From Chaetorhynchus papuensis (lineage: Eukaryota > Chordata > Aves > Passeriformes > Rhipiduridae): 64,000 nucleotides of DNA. Numbering within the stretch: position 1 is the first letter of the stretch; every line of letters starts with the position of its first letter. The DNA is taken from the NCBI GenBank assembly GCA_013396525.1, contig VWYX01000206.1, positions 432,109-496,108 on the forward strand, in the 5' to 3' direction. Shown here piece by piece: positions 1 through 12,279 of the stretch. Both the position numbers and the translations under genes were made by a program. The notes under the pieces were generated by a model that was not told the origin of the DNA, did not search any database, and saw only the letters and a program-made list of their open reading frames with translations.

Positions 1-1071
1 TTTTGGGGGGGGGGCAAAAGTGGGTTTGAGGGAAATTTGACTTTTCTGGGAAAAAAAGTGTATGTGAAGTGAATGACATGAATATCTGCACATTTTTTGT
101 TGCTATTGATTTCTGCAGATACCGAGAGTTTTGAGTTCAAGCGGAACTTTTCTTTTTGCCTTTTGTATTCTTCTGGTGCTGTTCAGCCACAGTTCCAGCC
201 CATGCCTGCAGCAGTGCTGGGGGTGACAGGTCAGGTGTCACACCATGCTGAAGATTTTACCCTCCTTTCCAGTAAAACCCCTTCACTTTTTCTCTGTTGG
301 GGAGGGGCAGGACACGACCAGCTAAAGCCACCCTGAAGTGAATAATGCCTCTAGTTCCCAAATGAGCAAAAAAGTGCACACAACTGCAACATCAGAACCC
401 CTGCAGACCCTCAGGGCAGGGGGATTGCATGACTCCAGAGCTGTGTGTGCCCCAGGCAGGGTGCCAGCCCCACAGAAGTGCTGCTTCCCTCTCCAACCCC
501 CCCGGGCTGTCCATGTGCATCCCCTGTGCTGAAAGGTCAATGCTCCTTTTCCCCTGTGCAAGCAGCTCCTCCTGAAATGACCATCGTACTGCCAGCTCAG
601 GTTTTATGGCAGGGCCTTCCAGCTCTTCCCACCCACATTCAGAAAAGAGGAGCTAAAGGAAACACCTTTGGCTGCAGTGAATAGGTAGCAGCTTTTGTAC
701 TTCCCTCTGCTGCCCTTCCCAGCCCCGTGACGTGGGGATTTCGGATATTTCCTGAGCAGCTGCTGGACGCTACACCTTTAGGAGCTCCAGCTCGGACTCC
801 TCCACACCCTTTCCCCTTCAGCAGGATTCATACAAAACTAGGGGATAAAAAAGCCCCCAGCTACAAAAGCCAGACGGGTGCTCACCTGGGTGGAGTGGCT
901 CTGCTCTCAGTTGCCTTCGAAAAGCTGGTGCACCCCCAGTGTCTTGGAGGCACTTTTGGGGTGAGAAGGGCAATTGGAACGTTCAGACAATATATCCCAG
1001 CCCCTCCTGAGTTTACTGGAATGGCTTCTTAAATGCAATGTGGATGATTTTACTAATTTGGGGCCTCTTCT
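1..1071. other. Non-coding stretch, no gene seen
   Basis: Mixed-composition DNA opening with a run of ten G at 5-14. Short open frames lie on both strands here, none longer than about 100 codons and none with recognisable domains or convincing splice sites. Nothing else stands out apart from the AT palindrome that follows. Confidence 0.6.
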
Positions 1072-1089
1072 AAAAATATATATATTTTT
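1072..1089. repeat. Perfect 18-bp A/T palindrome
   Basis: AAAAATATATATATTTTT reads identically on both strands. Such AT palindromes arise easily in AT-rich DNA, so no function is assigned. Confidence 0.7.
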
Positions 1090-1904
1090 TTAAGAATCTG
1101 TGTGCTGTACTCCTTTCTTTTCTTTTTTATTTCTTTTTTGTAGAGCTTTCTTCTAGACAAATGTTAGTATCCAGGTGCTTTCTGCCATCTGCATTTGGAG
1201 CCAGGTTGAATCAGCCCTGGCTTGTTCTGTTCTTGGTAGCTGCAGCTCCTCTGACACCTCTCAGATCACACTGACAGGGAAAACTTTTATTCCTCAGCCT
1301 GTAATTCCTGTCTCTGTGTGTGGGACAAGCTCACACACCTTGTAACTCTTTCACTTCGGCTCAGAACTCATCTCCTCCTTACCCAGATATAATTACATCT
1401 GACAAAAGTATTGAATGCACCAAAGCATTCAAAGGAAAAAGACAGAGGGATTAAACTGATTCAGGTCTCTCACCTCTGAACACTATGCCCCCATAAAGAA
1501 CTCGAGGAGGAAGAGGATGAATAATTGTTGAAGGATCATTGCCACGATTACAGGGTATGGTCTCTCATACGGCATCTGAAGACTCTGACAGTTTCTGAAA
1601 TTATAAAGAAAAATCAATTTCAGTACTAAGATGGGAGCACAGGGATATTTTTTTTAATTTGTTTGTTTTTCTTTTCTAACAGGACACCAGAGAGCCTGAT
1701 ATGTGACTTAACACAACATTCAACTTTGCATTACAGGTGGGTTTTCACAGGTGCTTAGGGACAGCCTGGCAGCTGCCATGGAGCCTATGGCTAAAAAAAA
1801 AATAAATAAACAGGAAATCATTTGCAAAGCATTGATAACAATAACATCAAGCACTTCTGGAAACAGGGTCAGGCAAGGGGGTGCATGGCTGGTGGCCTTG
1901 CTGG
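1090..1904. other. Non-coding stretch with a pyrimidine tract ending in TAG
   Basis: A long T/C tract at about 1106-1142 ends in TTTTTTGTAG, which has the form of a 3' splice acceptor. The sequence after it does not hold an open frame of exon character that I can support, so no exon is called. The remainder is ordinary AT-rich DNA. Confidence 0.45.
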
Positions 1905-2070
1905 GGAGTGATGAGCTCCTGTGGTCAGGGGTACAGGCGGGGCTGCTGATGGGCAGCCACAGAGGGTGTGGGGTCACCCAGGTGCTGCTGGTGGCTGGGG
2001 ATGCTGCTCGTCCCCCCTCGGAGCCCCTGCCTGCCTTGCCTGCCCCCGACCCTGGGCAGCAGCCTGCCTG
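1905..2070. other. GC-rich islet without a defensible gene
   Basis: A locally GC-rich segment rich in CTG/CAG and C runs within AT-rich flanks. It is open on both strands (a 159-codon frame on + and a 211-codon frame on -), but neither protein is recognisable. The minus frame begins at TTG. The dual openness is explained by low stop-codon density in GC-rich DNA. Confidence 0.4.
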
Positions 2071-2399
2071 CAACAGGCCTTCCATAAACTTTGCAGCAGG
2101 GTTTATGTGCTGCTGCAAGCTTGCGAAAAGGTCGTGGCAAGAGGACGGTGAATTTTCTCGTAAAAGCTTTGCTGACGCATGCCAGGGAAAAACGTCAGGA
2201 GCGAAGGAGAGGCTGTGGATCACTGGCTGAAAGTTGCTTTCCTTGTCACCTCTCCCGTTTTCTTTCAATTGCAAGAAGGGGAGAAAAAAACAACCGAGGT
2301 CTCTCCTTATAACAAACGGAGGAAAAGAGAAAGTAAACACGTAGAGGAGTGCCAAAAAAAATTACCTGGGAAATTCCAAAATGAAAGTATTTTGTTTAA

Positions 2400-3120
2400 A
2401 AATTTCAATTAAGGTTGCTAAGTAACAACAGTGTATCTACTTATCAGCTCATTTACAAAATCTAAGCACTGAAAAGCCAAGACATTAATAGTGGTGGAGA
2501 TCATAAATCTTATGCTGCCGACATAATAAGCGTACATGCATTATTCTTATCAAGTACAAAGAAAGTAAATACATATTTCATCACAACAAGCTTAATGCTG
2601 ACCTCTAAATAAATAGCTGTCTTTCATTAGCAATCTCAAAATAAAACATAAAGCAAACCCTATTAAAAAGAGCCATAAAAATTATGTATGTAGACACTAA
2701 TGACACATATTGATCAGCTTCACGTGCAAAGCCATACGCATGCATAATTCTGCCACAAATCAACATGGTTATGTGGTTGGCTTTTTTTCCTCAAACCAGA
2801 CATTCCATAATATTCTCAAGGAAACACAATTATCAAGGATTAACTAAAAGTCAGCTGTCACTTTGATAGATATATGTATTTTACATGAACACTCTTGTGA
2901 GCCTCAGTGCTCACCGTACCTCTTTAAGAGCACTTTGCCATTGTAACTGAGCTTACCAAACTAATATGATTTTAAAGGTCAGAGTTAGGGCCGCTGGGTT
3001 CTGCTGGGACGTTCTGCAGCGCTGTGTTTTATGCTTCATAAAGCTCCATCTCTCTGCTCGGTGCTAATTAGGATAGTCCCCTGTAATCAGTGGCGCCATT
3101 CCAATTTCCATTAGCTACGT
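2400..3120. promoter_or_regulatory. Candidate conserved regulatory block
   Basis: A long AT-rich stretch without simple repeats, stop-laden in all frames. It has many short A/T-core sites of the homeodomain type (ATTAAC, TAATTAGG, TTAATAG, CATTAGC). At 2414-2426 GTTGCTAAGTAAC matches the RFX X-box layout of two inverted half sites separated by one base. The final 120 bases (3000-3120) are less AT-rich but keep TAATTAGG and CCATTAG sites. The composition resembles vertebrate conserved non-coding elements. That is inference, because no alignment was available. Confidence 0.3.
2414..2426. promoter_or_regulatory. RFX X-box-like site
   Basis: GTTGCT-A-AGTAAC: the right half fits RGYAAC exactly and the left half differs from GTNRCC at its last base. 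RFX factors are known to bind such imperfect inverted half sites. A 13-bp motif match alone is weak evidence. Confidence 0.3.
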
Positions 3121-4277
3121 TTTGGACTCCAAGGGCTGTTCCTTCCACGGTTGCCCCATTTCAGTCAAGCACTTCGCCATATGCCAGGCCTTATGCAGGT
3201 GCTTAGGCTCGGAGAAGTGCCTGTGTTTAACTGTTGGGATGGATCAGGCAATGTGGGAACATGGAGGAACGTGCTCGCCAGACCTCAAAACCCCAGCTCT
3301 GAGGTGCTTTGTCAAGCAGTCTTTGTATTTCTCAGGCATTTTGGCTGTTTCCAGAGGACAGACACACATCCTCCAGCCAGGCCCATGTCAGCAGGTGGCT
3401 GTTCCTCTGTGGAGGCCCAGCAAAACCAGGCTGGAGCAGCACAGATGGAATGGTGAGGGCAAGGGCTGAAGGGGACCAGCACAGCGGCCTCGATGGACCA
3501 GGGTGGTCCCCAGGGTAATCTGTGGTTTGAGCAGATGACGTAAATTTGTCACAGGTTTCAATCAGTGTTGTCAGGGCTCCAGGTCCCAGCCTGCCACGAG
3601 CCAGCATTCCTGGCTGTGCCAAGGTCTCCCAGCTGAGCCTTCCCACATCACATCCATGGACTGAGACTTTCTGCTGGATGAACAACTGATTTTGACTCCT
3701 TGTAGGCAGCATTTGCTCGGCAGTTATTGCCACAATATACCGAACCCTTTTCTGAAAAAAATCACACTAAGTGCACCGAGGATCATATTGTCGCTGAAAG
3801 AAACTTCTGAAAACTCACGGATAATAGTTAAATCCATTCAGCTTTGAACACTTTAAAAACTGATCAGACCTCTTTCTTAAAGCCCTGAAGTGCTTTTAAC
3901 TCCCACTGAAGCCAATCAGGGCTCTTTGAAAGCAGTGAATGGCAGAACTAGCCCCTGAAACATGTGAGCCCAGCTACCGAGAGTGGAAGCAGAAAATAGG
4001 TTACCCCTCCCAGCACAAAAATGCAGATGTGAATTAACGCCACGTATGTAATGACATTTAAAAGCTACATTCAATAAATCTTATTCAGAGTGAGGAAGAA
4101 ATTTGAAAGAAATCCATCAACATTAATTTAACTCAGACAAATAACTATTACTCAATGTAAGCCAAATTGCAAACTGCAAGGACTCGTGTATCAGTATATT
4201 TTAATGATCACTCCACCCCCAAAAATGTTTAGACAAAAAATGGATGAAGTAGTCCTTTCATTCAATGGCTCATTTAC
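3121..4277. other. Non-coding stretch, possible old repeat inside
   Basis: No exon or RNA gene seen. About 3880-3935 contains AACTCCCACTGAAGCCAATC, similar to the 'actcccattgaagtcaatggg' phrase common in very old sauropsid interspersed repeats. The rest is unremarkable and becomes AT-rich after 4000. Confidence 0.4.
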
Positions 4278-4310
4278 AAAAAAAAAAAAAAGAAAAGAAA
4301 AGTAAAAAGA
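4278..4310. repeat. A14 run followed by (AAAAG)n-like simple repeat
   Basis: Fourteen A residues at 4278-4291 are followed by GAAAAGAAAAGTAAAAAG. It could be the A tail of a retroposed fragment on the + strand, but no element body is recognisable upstream. Confidence 0.75.
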
Positions 4311-4831
4311 GCAAAACTGTGCTGAAATTTGAATTAAAGTGTTCATTTTGAAGTAACGAAGAACTATAAAAAATCTCTCAGGTTCTTAACTTCCCTCCTC
4401 CTGGGAGAAAGAGAAGGGAAGAGAAAGAAGTGTGTGTAGCTGTTCGTGTTGTGCAGAGAGAGAGGCTTTTTCAAAGCCTTTCAGCTCTGCTGATGAGGAA
4501 AAAAGTTTTTCTTTGAAACTAGTTACATTTCTCCCCTTCCCTGTTTTCCCCTCCCTTATTTCTTGGATGGAGCACCGGGGAGCAAGGAGTGGTGAGAGGA
4601 ATAATATGTCCGTGTGGGCAGAGAATAACCGGGAAGAGACTTCCCTTTAAAATTTCTCTTCTTGTACCTTATGAGTGAGCTCAGAAGGGACAGAAAATTG
4701 GGAGAAAATGGGGAAAACCCCCAGGCTTCTTGCCCAGTAGCACTGATTCACATTTTGGTGCCTTCTCTTCCCAATAATCCCCTTCATTTTCCCCACTGCA
4801 AAAAAGGAGAGCCTGTGCTCAGACCTGGAGC
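4311..4831. other. Non-coding stretch, purine-rich start
   Basis: A purine-rich patch lies at about 4401-4431. No gene or recognisable element. Confidence 0.5.
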
Positions 4832-4846
4832 GATGATGATGATGAT
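4832..4846 (+). repeat. (GAT)5 microsatellite
   Basis: Five perfect GAT units, flanked by unique sequence. It is short, so probably of low polymorphism. Confidence 0.8.
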
Positions 4847-4849
4847 GAG

Positions 4850-7182
4850 AGCAACATCAGTTCCAGATTAATTTTGAGCAAGGAATTATCAATCACCATG
4901 GCCAGCCCTTTTCCTTCACCTGCACTGAGCGCACACAGCTGTTGGACATCGATGTGCAGTGATGGGAGAAATAGTATTTGAAGGCAGAGGTAGGGGAAAA
5001 AGTGTGTGTTTAATATTTCTGTATTAAAGGTGGAGGGAATACCCTGTGTAGGCAAAGGATAACATACACCGGGTGCTATGCATATGTCAAAGATATTTTT
5101 TTAATAAAAAAAATAAGCAAAATAAAGGTATTTCAAACTTAATAAATTTATAGACTATAATCAGTTTGTGTTAATCTGTCTAAACATGTCAGTGATGACA
5201 GCACTTCCTTGTAGCCAGATGATAAATCAGGGTCTAAGAAGCAAAGAAATTCAGAGGCTTTTTATTTGGTGTGCTTTTTATGCTGGACGAAGTAATTTAT
5301 ATCCATTCCGATTCACTTGGCTATATTTGGTCTTGAGTCTGAATTTATCTTTAAAATCCCTATGTATGGGATACTGAGAAAGAAAATGCATTACACCTGC
5401 TGATACCTGCCTGTGTGTCTGTGCCACTTGCACTGTTTATTTTAGGAAAACAAGTGAGGGTTTTGTTGTTGGTTTTTTTTTTCTTTTTTGATCCCTTCAG
5501 GAGGGTGCAGAACTAATTTTTAGCTCATTGTGGAGGTAATCTTCCCTTGCTTATTTGACTTGGGCTGTTTCCATAACATCTGCTTTCGTGCAGAGGCGCT
5601 GGGCGCTGCATGGATGGAAGCAGCTCTATGTGTGGTTACGTTCACATGTTGTTCTCTTAATGAATCCCTGGCAATTGGCCCGAGTTTGAAACACATCTGA
5701 ACCACAGAGAACCTCTCCACGCTGTTGCTGTCCAGGAACCTTGAGAGGAGGGACACGGCGTTGCCCATGCTTCCCTGAGGGAGCTCAGCTAAAAATATTG
5801 GGGAAAAAAGAGTGCACGTGCTTTCCTAAAACAACCAAGAATGCACAAGGAAATTCTGGATCAGGTGCTAAGGGCTGTTCTTAAACAGAGATGGAGGAAA
5901 GGTTCTTGCCAATATTTTTAAATTGCTTTACACTGAGTCTCCTCACCCGTTGGCTCTCAGTGCCCTGCACAGAAATCCAGCTTTTGCCAAGCTCACGGGC
6001 AGAAGTGGATGGACTTGTTTCCAGTCCTTTGAGTCTAAACCCAAATCCACAACTCACCTGTGTGGTTCCCTCCTTCCCTCAGTGACCAGCACTGGCACCC
6101 ACTGGGCAGCACAGGAGTTTCCCCATTCCACAGAACAGGTCACATGGAACACACTCTGGTGCTTCTCTCTCTCTCTTTATATAAATTTTCAAATGTATTT
6201 GATTTCAGCTGGCAGAAAAAAAAAATAAACTTGCAAACTGATTTTTCTTTTCCTGTGAAAACCACAGAAAAATTGAAATTTTAAACATTGTTGCCCAAAA
6301 GCAAAGATGTCATTTTGTTCACTGTATTTTTCAAGATTATTTCCATAATTTCAATTAAATACATTTAGTCAGTGAAGTGGGGAAGGAGGCAAGAAGGTTC
6401 TGATGTGGAACAAGAGCTATCAAAGGTGAAGTTAACTGTTAAACTCTTAGAATAATTTTCTGGGGAGTAAGTATGACCATACAGGTCTGTTCTTTTCCCC
6501 TTGGGCAGTGCCACGGTAGGAGCTGGCCTTTCCCAAAGCCACACACTTTCCTTGCTGGGATACAAACCCCGTCGTGTGCTGTTTGCCAATGTAAAGATAT
6601 TTGTACTCCCCAAATCACAGCAGAAATAAACTGATCTATTCTGAAGCCAACCCAGACCCAAAGGCTTCTTTATGTATTTATTCACAAGCTGCTGTTTTAT
6701 CGCAGGGCATGTGTCAGCCGGCAATTCATTCCTTTCTGTTACAGGGATTTCATGCTATGGGAAGTGATGGGGCTGTTTGAATAAGGCAGTGGAGAAAGCC
6801 AAATGCTCAGGGCTCTCAGGAGAGGCAGAGGGACACGACAGGGAGAGAAGCATGCCAAGGGGGACAGAGAGGCAGAAAGCATCTCAGGGCTCATGCTGTT
6901 TGCATCACTGCTTGGAGAGCCACCTCATCAGCAGGTAATGCAATCCGCTCGGGATTGCTTCACAGAGCTGCATCACTACCAGGAACCGCTGAGGTCAGTG
7001 GGCGTTCAGGTGGAGATGCCCTGAGTCAGAGAAGACATCAGCTGATGGTGCAGATCAAGGGTCTAGCTGTGATTTTATTTCTTTTTTTCCCAAGATAATA
7101 GATGTTAATCTCCTGAAGTCCGGCCTGGAGAGATGGAAGTGCTCCTGCACCACGCTGCTCCCAGCCCATGAATCGAAACCAG
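4850..7182. other. Non-coding stretch, nothing recognised
   Basis: It includes an AT-rich patch at 5090-5165 with T7 and A8 runs, a T10 run near 5474, and a short CT repeat near 6163-6176 followed by a TATATAAA-like sequence. None of these is supported as a gene feature. The open frames here are under 120 codons and unrecognised. Confidence 0.5.
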
Positions 7183-7197
7183 ACACACACACACACA
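7183..7197 (+). repeat. (AC)7 microsatellite
   Basis: Seven AC dinucleotides in a row with unique flanks. Confidence 0.8.
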
Positions 7198-9170
7198 GAG
7201 TGCTGTCACTCTGTGTTCACCTAACACAGTAGAATTTCTTTTTTTTTTGGCACTTTGAGCCCAGCTCTGCTAGCACCTACATATCTCCGGAAGGATTTGA
7301 ATGCACAGACTTGAGAGAGCAGGTTTTGGTCTTCAGCAGGGTCCAGGTTGTGGCAGCTGGAGCTGCTTTCCTCAGGAACCCCCATCTGGGCTGTGCGAGG
7401 GCTCCGGCTGTCGGTGTCAGCGCTCGCATAACCGACCTTGAGATCTTCCAAAATCTAAACCAGGAGAGACTGTGGCTGCACAGGACTGTGTGTGGGTAGG
7501 TGTGTTTGAGAGAGATAATTATTGGGCAAGGCAAGAAAACATTTACCTACTACTGTAAAGAGTTCTCTGAAGACAAGAAGGATCCCTATCCTTTAGCCTT
7601 TTAATTGATTTTAATTATTCAAAGCTCTTCTCTCCTTGCTCAAATAGCAGTGTGATACAATATTGTTGCAAGTGTCTTGGTGCCTTTTGAGGTACTTAAA
7701 TATGAATAGCTGGGAAGCTGGTGCCTGCTCTCCCTCTCAAGCACACAGCCAAATCTTGCTGTGCAAGGCAGAGCCCACTGCACAAGAGCCAGATTATTCT
7801 AACAGCACTCTTCATTTCATGGGGATTCCTTTAAGTGGATTCCACACAATACTCTAAAAATGTTATGAGAGATGATTCTAATAAGGCAGAAGCCTTACCG
7901 CATTTAAGGGGAATTTAATCTTATTCTCCTACCACATAAAAAGGAGAGAAGTGCTGACATTTCAGCCCACCACTGGCCTGTTTCACAAACATTTCAAACT
8001 TCTAATGTGCTTTTCCATTATACAGCTGTGTATTCCACTTCTACACATGTGTAGATTGCATCAAACCCCTTTATCTCCCCTGTGATCCTCCGTTCACCTT
8101 CCTCCTCTTTGGAAAAGACAGACACAGAGAATGGCCTGGTTACAATCTTCACAGAAATGACTCTGGTCATTTCTCTCAGGAGCTGGGGTGTGCTGAGACC
8201 TGGCAGTGGTGAAGGGGCAGCACTGCACTGCTCTCCATGCAATCCCGACAGTCAGGAGCGTTTAAAGTGCGTGCTGGCACACGGGGAGCGATGCTGCAGC
8301 ACGCACTGGGTTATTGCTGTGATTCACTGCTGGATAGGCTTGGCTGTGCAGTGCACCAGAGTGGGAGAAGCACACTGAGTCCGTGCTGTTGCTCCTCTCA
8401 GCTGTTCTGGTTTTGGCTATCCAGTCAGAGCCCTCTGTGGGACCCTGTACCAGTGCTGCAGTGTGCTGGGGCACTCGCGTGTCTCCCTGACTGGCTTGTA
8501 ATACCGTGAGCACAGAGGTGAATGGAGGAGAATCATCAAGCCCTTGGCAGCTGAGGGGTGCTGCTGAGATATTTAGGTGTGTTCACACACAAGTTCATGG
8601 GAAGAGTTTGCAAAAGAGGGAGGCCCTGTTCACCCCAAGGAGCAAAACCCGCAGTGGAGGTGGCCTGGTTGGCAGTGCAGGGCTGCCCAGGTGCATGGGG
8701 TGTGGCCGTGCTGAGCCTTCTCCCCCTCATAGGGCTGAGCAGTCCCTCCACACAGGCTGGTTTTCTACAGAGGACTTCCCACTCCAGCCTTCCACGCTGT
8801 GCTTGGACCTCCTGCTCCTGCATCACACCACTGCTCTGAGCCACACTGCCCCAGGGCAAGGCTCAGAGTGCCTGAAGCATCAGAGGGCTCCACTGGGTTT
8901 GCTCTTCCCACTGCCTCTCCCACTCCGTGTTGCACAAACCAGCCTTCCTCCTTCCTGAGGCATATTCCTGCCATTATGCTTCCCGGGAGTTGGCTTCCTG
9001 GGGTAGCCTTCATCCCTGTGATTGAGCCCATTTACCCAACCCTATTTCTACTCCTCCCTCTGATAATATTAGCCTATCTATTGCATATGCCAGGTATAAA
9101 GTTACAAAGGTAATTGCCCTTCCAGCCATCCATCCTCTGGAGAGGCTGTTTTTCCAGTGCTGTCTCTGGT
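7198..9170. other. Non-coding stretch, GC-moderate from 8500
   Basis: No exon or RNA gene recognised. From about 8500 to 8960 the sequence is richer in GC and open on both strands (150 codons on +, 107 on -), without recognisable protein features. This looks like chance openness. Confidence 0.45.
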
Positions 9171-9257
9171 TTTGAGGTGGGCTCGGTGGTGCTGTGTTGA
9201 TGGCTGGACTCGGTGACCTTAGAGGGCTTTTCCATCCTAAATGATTCTATGATTCTA
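9171..9257 (+). mobile_element. CR1 LINE, truncated 3' end
   Basis: CR1 (chicken repeat 1) is the dominant non-LTR retrotransposon of birds. The sequence runs through GGCTGGACTCGGTGACCTTA, then AGAGGGCTTTTCCATCCTAA, and ends ATGATTCTATGATTCTA. This is the standard order of the avian CR1 3' terminus, with its short tail repeat at about 9241-9257. Only the extreme 3' part remains, as in most CR1 copies, so no reverse transcriptase is encoded. The 5' boundary is approximate. Divergence from the usual 'gatgatcttagaggtc' wording suggests an old copy. Confidence 0.9.
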
Positions 9258-9640
9258 CAGCAGATCTCTAACAGAGGGTAGTGGGTTCAACACTCAGCCA
9301 GAAAGTACCTATACAGAGGAGTTTGTGGGCTGTTGAGGGACATTTTTCATAGAGGTTTGCACGGTATCCACCAGAAATTGTCTTGCTTTCATTTGGTTCT
9401 TCAGGCACTACCAGTGGTGCCACTGGGATCAGCCGTACGAGCGTTGGCTTTTGTTCTTTGTGTGCTGGTGATGATGCTGTTGGGTGGGATGGGAACACTC
9501 CCTGTTTGGCTTGGGGATGCCCCAAACGCATTTACCGAGTGACAAGGAGCTCAGGGAAGGGGGTACAACCCCTTAGTTTGCCATTCCTGCTTGATCTGAT
9601 CCAACAACCAGTTGTGAAGTAGTCCCAGCACAAAAGGAAA
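9258..9640. other. Non-coding stretch after the CR1 tail
   Basis: No exon, RNA gene or further repeat is recognised. Small open frames on both strands are unremarkable. Confidence 0.5.
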
Positions 9641-10200
9641 GGGAAAAATCCCAGCTAGGAACCCCAGATTTGAGTCTTTCCTCAGCCAAATTTCTTTTCA
9701 TCCTTATGCAAATCAGACAACTCCTGCTTATTTCATCATGAAGTGGGAGGCAGGGTAAGGCTGACGTAGTCTGCAGTACCTCCCAGGAGTATTAAGAAGG
9801 TTAATTAGTTAATGTTTCCAAAGTGTGATTATACAAGTGCCAAACAAAACTAACAACAAGAGGAAAAAATGACACGGCAAAGAAAATAAACAAACATAAA
9901 GCCAAATTAAACATAGTTAAGGGAGGTAACTCTATGATATTAAATATGAAACTCTAGAATAAAAATAGAGATTGATGTAACTTATATTAACTACAGAATG
10001 CTGAGTGCAAAACTCTTTGCTGGCTGTGCTGTATGACCAGACAGACTGATTCCAGAAAGAGAGCTTTTAGTTAAGTTTTAGGCTTCTGTGACAGTGATTT
10101 ATTTTAATGATACACAATACTTCACTTTGCATTTGTGATTTCAAGACCTCTCTAAGTTTATGTAAATTCTAGCTGCTGGGGCACAAGATAAAATCATGGC
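9641..10200. promoter_or_regulatory. Candidate regulatory block with octamer site
   Basis: AT-rich, stop-laden sequence without simple repeats, holding several homeodomain-type cores (GGTTAATTAGTTAATG near 9798-9815, TAACTTATATTAAC near 9977). A perfect POU octamer ATGCAAAT is at 9706-9713. The appearance is that of a conserved non-coding element, but conservation was not testable here. Confidence 0.25.
9706..9713 (+). promoter_or_regulatory. Octamer motif ATGCAAAT
   Basis: Exact POU-domain octamer. An 8-mer is expected about once per 65 kb per strand by chance, so it carries weight only with its neighbours. Confidence 0.3.
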
Positions 10201-10910
10201 TCTTACTTACTTTTATAGTGTCACACAAATGTGAAAAATTGAAGAGTTGCTCCAGGCCAGCATGCTACATTTTGACACTGTGAGAATCTCTGTATCCTGC
10301 ATACCCTGCTCTGATCAGGGAATATCTGTGCCAGCATGTACAGAGGAAGAAACAGAAAGCAAAGGACAAAGCACCTCACATTGCTGAGGATCCAGAAGCA
10401 GTGCTCCCTCATTCTCAAGCTGTTTCACTATGTGGAACAGCAGGTAAACAGGAGAAAAAAAAACTTAGCAGTCCTTTAAACATATGAAATATTCTCAGTG
10501 GGATCCAAACAAGATCAGAATATTTCTCATGAGTCTGTCAGTTGGCAAACTCAGAATCGATCCTCTCTCCATGCAATCCTCAGGCTGAGATGGGGCTAGC
10601 TCGGAGTGAAATTGCATGGTGGAAACATGCCTTGCTCTGCGATTTTGCCTGGTTCTGTAATCAAATTTCACAATAATGAAAACTGTAAGTCAAGAAATTG
10701 AGGAAATGTCATGAAAAAGACACCCACAAAATAAATATGCGCTGAATAAATCCATCCACATTAACTCGGGAGAAACAGGAATAGTGGCTAGCACAGCACG
10801 TCTGCCTTCTCAGCTGATCACTGAATCACAGTCTGACTTTGAGCACATCACTTAAATCTTGCTTAGCTTTGGTTTTCTCCTCCAGGAAGGGGAGAGAACA
10901 AAGGATGTGT
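10201..10910. other. Non-coding stretch, nothing recognised
   Basis: AT-rich in the middle (about 10640-10760). No exon, RNA gene or repeat seen. Confidence 0.5.
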
Positions 10911-11380
10911 GTGCCAGGCTTGCTCCGAGCAGTCGGTGCCTGGCTGCCCACGGCTCCCGCAGCCCCCGGGCTGAGGCTGAGGGAGCTGCATTCCCGAGGA
11001 GGCTCTTTCAGCACATCCGAGGCAGCACCACATTCTGGCTGACTGCTCCTCAGGGCTGGTGACAAAGAACAGCAGCGAGAACAACCCCCGTGTGCACCCT
11101 GGGGTGCCCCTGGGCGCTCAAACCTGTTGGCCCCAGCTCCTGCCTTGCTGTGTTTTTCCTGCTAACGAGCCCCGGGCCAGCTCTGCGCGTGCAGAGGAGC
11201 TGGGGAGGCTCTGCATGGCAGGAGCTCGGTGTTTCTGCTCCCACAATCATTGCAAGGCGCTGCTGGTGGTGGCTTTAAACACACGTTGGCTGTGTGGCAC
11301 CGTGTGCCTGTCAGGGCTGTGGTCTGCGCTGGGACCAGCGCCACTGCAGAGCTGAAACCACCGAGGCTCCTGTGGGTTTC
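10911..11380. other. GC-rich islet, weak CpG island
   Basis: By hand I count roughly 20 CpG in about 430 bases, well above the surrounding sequence but clearly weaker than the islands at 55 and 60 kb. Open frames exist on both strands (up to 107 codons) without recognisable domains. It could be an inactive or distal CpG island, or a GC-rich old repeat. Confidence 0.35.
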
Positions 11381-11951
11381 GTCCCGAATCCTTGGAAATG
11401 TGGCTGCGAACTCTGAGGAACGTGTCAGGCTGTGGCAGTCACACCAAGCTTCGCCCTTGCGAACTGGCTGAGGACACTGGTGCACTTTTGGTGCTTGCAG
11501 CAGCTTCTCCCCTAAAATGGGAATGTGGCAGCCCCTGTGCGAGTGTCTCTGCCTTTACTCAGGGGCAGGGGACAAGTATCACTGGTTATCTGTGACAAGT
11601 GTGTGCTACACAAACTAAAAATTAGTGGGAAATACAATGAAAAGTCTGGACCCAGATGAGGCTGATCTTTCTGGGACCACCAGGAATCTTTCAGACAGTC
11701 CTGCTCAGATTTACTTCACATGCACTGAAATCTAGTGCCCCAGCTCCAGAATGCCCATTTTCCCCCAAAGGGAAATTTCCTCCAGTTGTTTTTTATTGCC
11801 TGAAAGTGACATTTATACCAACACACATTTACCCCTTTCATGCTGTAGTTAAATCAACATGCTTTTCCTCCTCCAATCCATGAACTTCCAATGCATCAAG
11901 CTGAAGGGGTTGAGATCATTCCACATCCAAATAAAAGCTGTTCTTAATGGC
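11381..11951. other. Non-coding stretch, nothing recognised
   Basis: No element identified. Confidence 0.5.
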
Positions 11952-11968
11952 TTTTTTTTTTTTTTTTT
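11952..11968. repeat. T17 homopolymer run
   Basis: Seventeen T followed by ACCTGAG. It could be the complement of a retroposon A tail. No element body is recognised on either side. Confidence 0.75.
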
Positions 11969-12279
11969 ACCTGAGCAGTCCTGTAGATGCCATTCCAAGG
12001 GCCTCTATGTGATAGAAGCCAAAGAAAGTGCAGGGCCAGGTTAAAGGAGACTCTACTGAGTTTGTTTTGCTTAAGCACACTTCTGAATTTGGCCCATCAC
12101 TTCTCTCTGACATACATACCTTCTCTACCTGGTAGCAACACTCAAAGCACCCTGCAAAGGAGGAGAGAGGAAGGGGAAAGAAAATGTGATTATGAAACAT
12201 CAGAGTAGATCTGATCATGTCAAATTCCTCCGGAGAAAGAGACAGAGAAAAAAATTACCGGCACGTGGTGCTTGAAGTC
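11969..12279. other. Non-coding stretch
   Basis: Ordinary sequence, no gene seen. Confidence 0.5.

Noticed and set aside
1106..1142. Pyrimidine tract ending in TAG as a splice acceptor
   Set aside because: No exon-like frame or downstream donor could be paired with it.
1720..2355. 211-codon minus-strand open frame, the longest in the window
   Set aside because: It begins at TTG, is overlapped by a 159-codon frame on the other strand, has no recognisable domain, and lies in a GC-rich islet where stops are rare.
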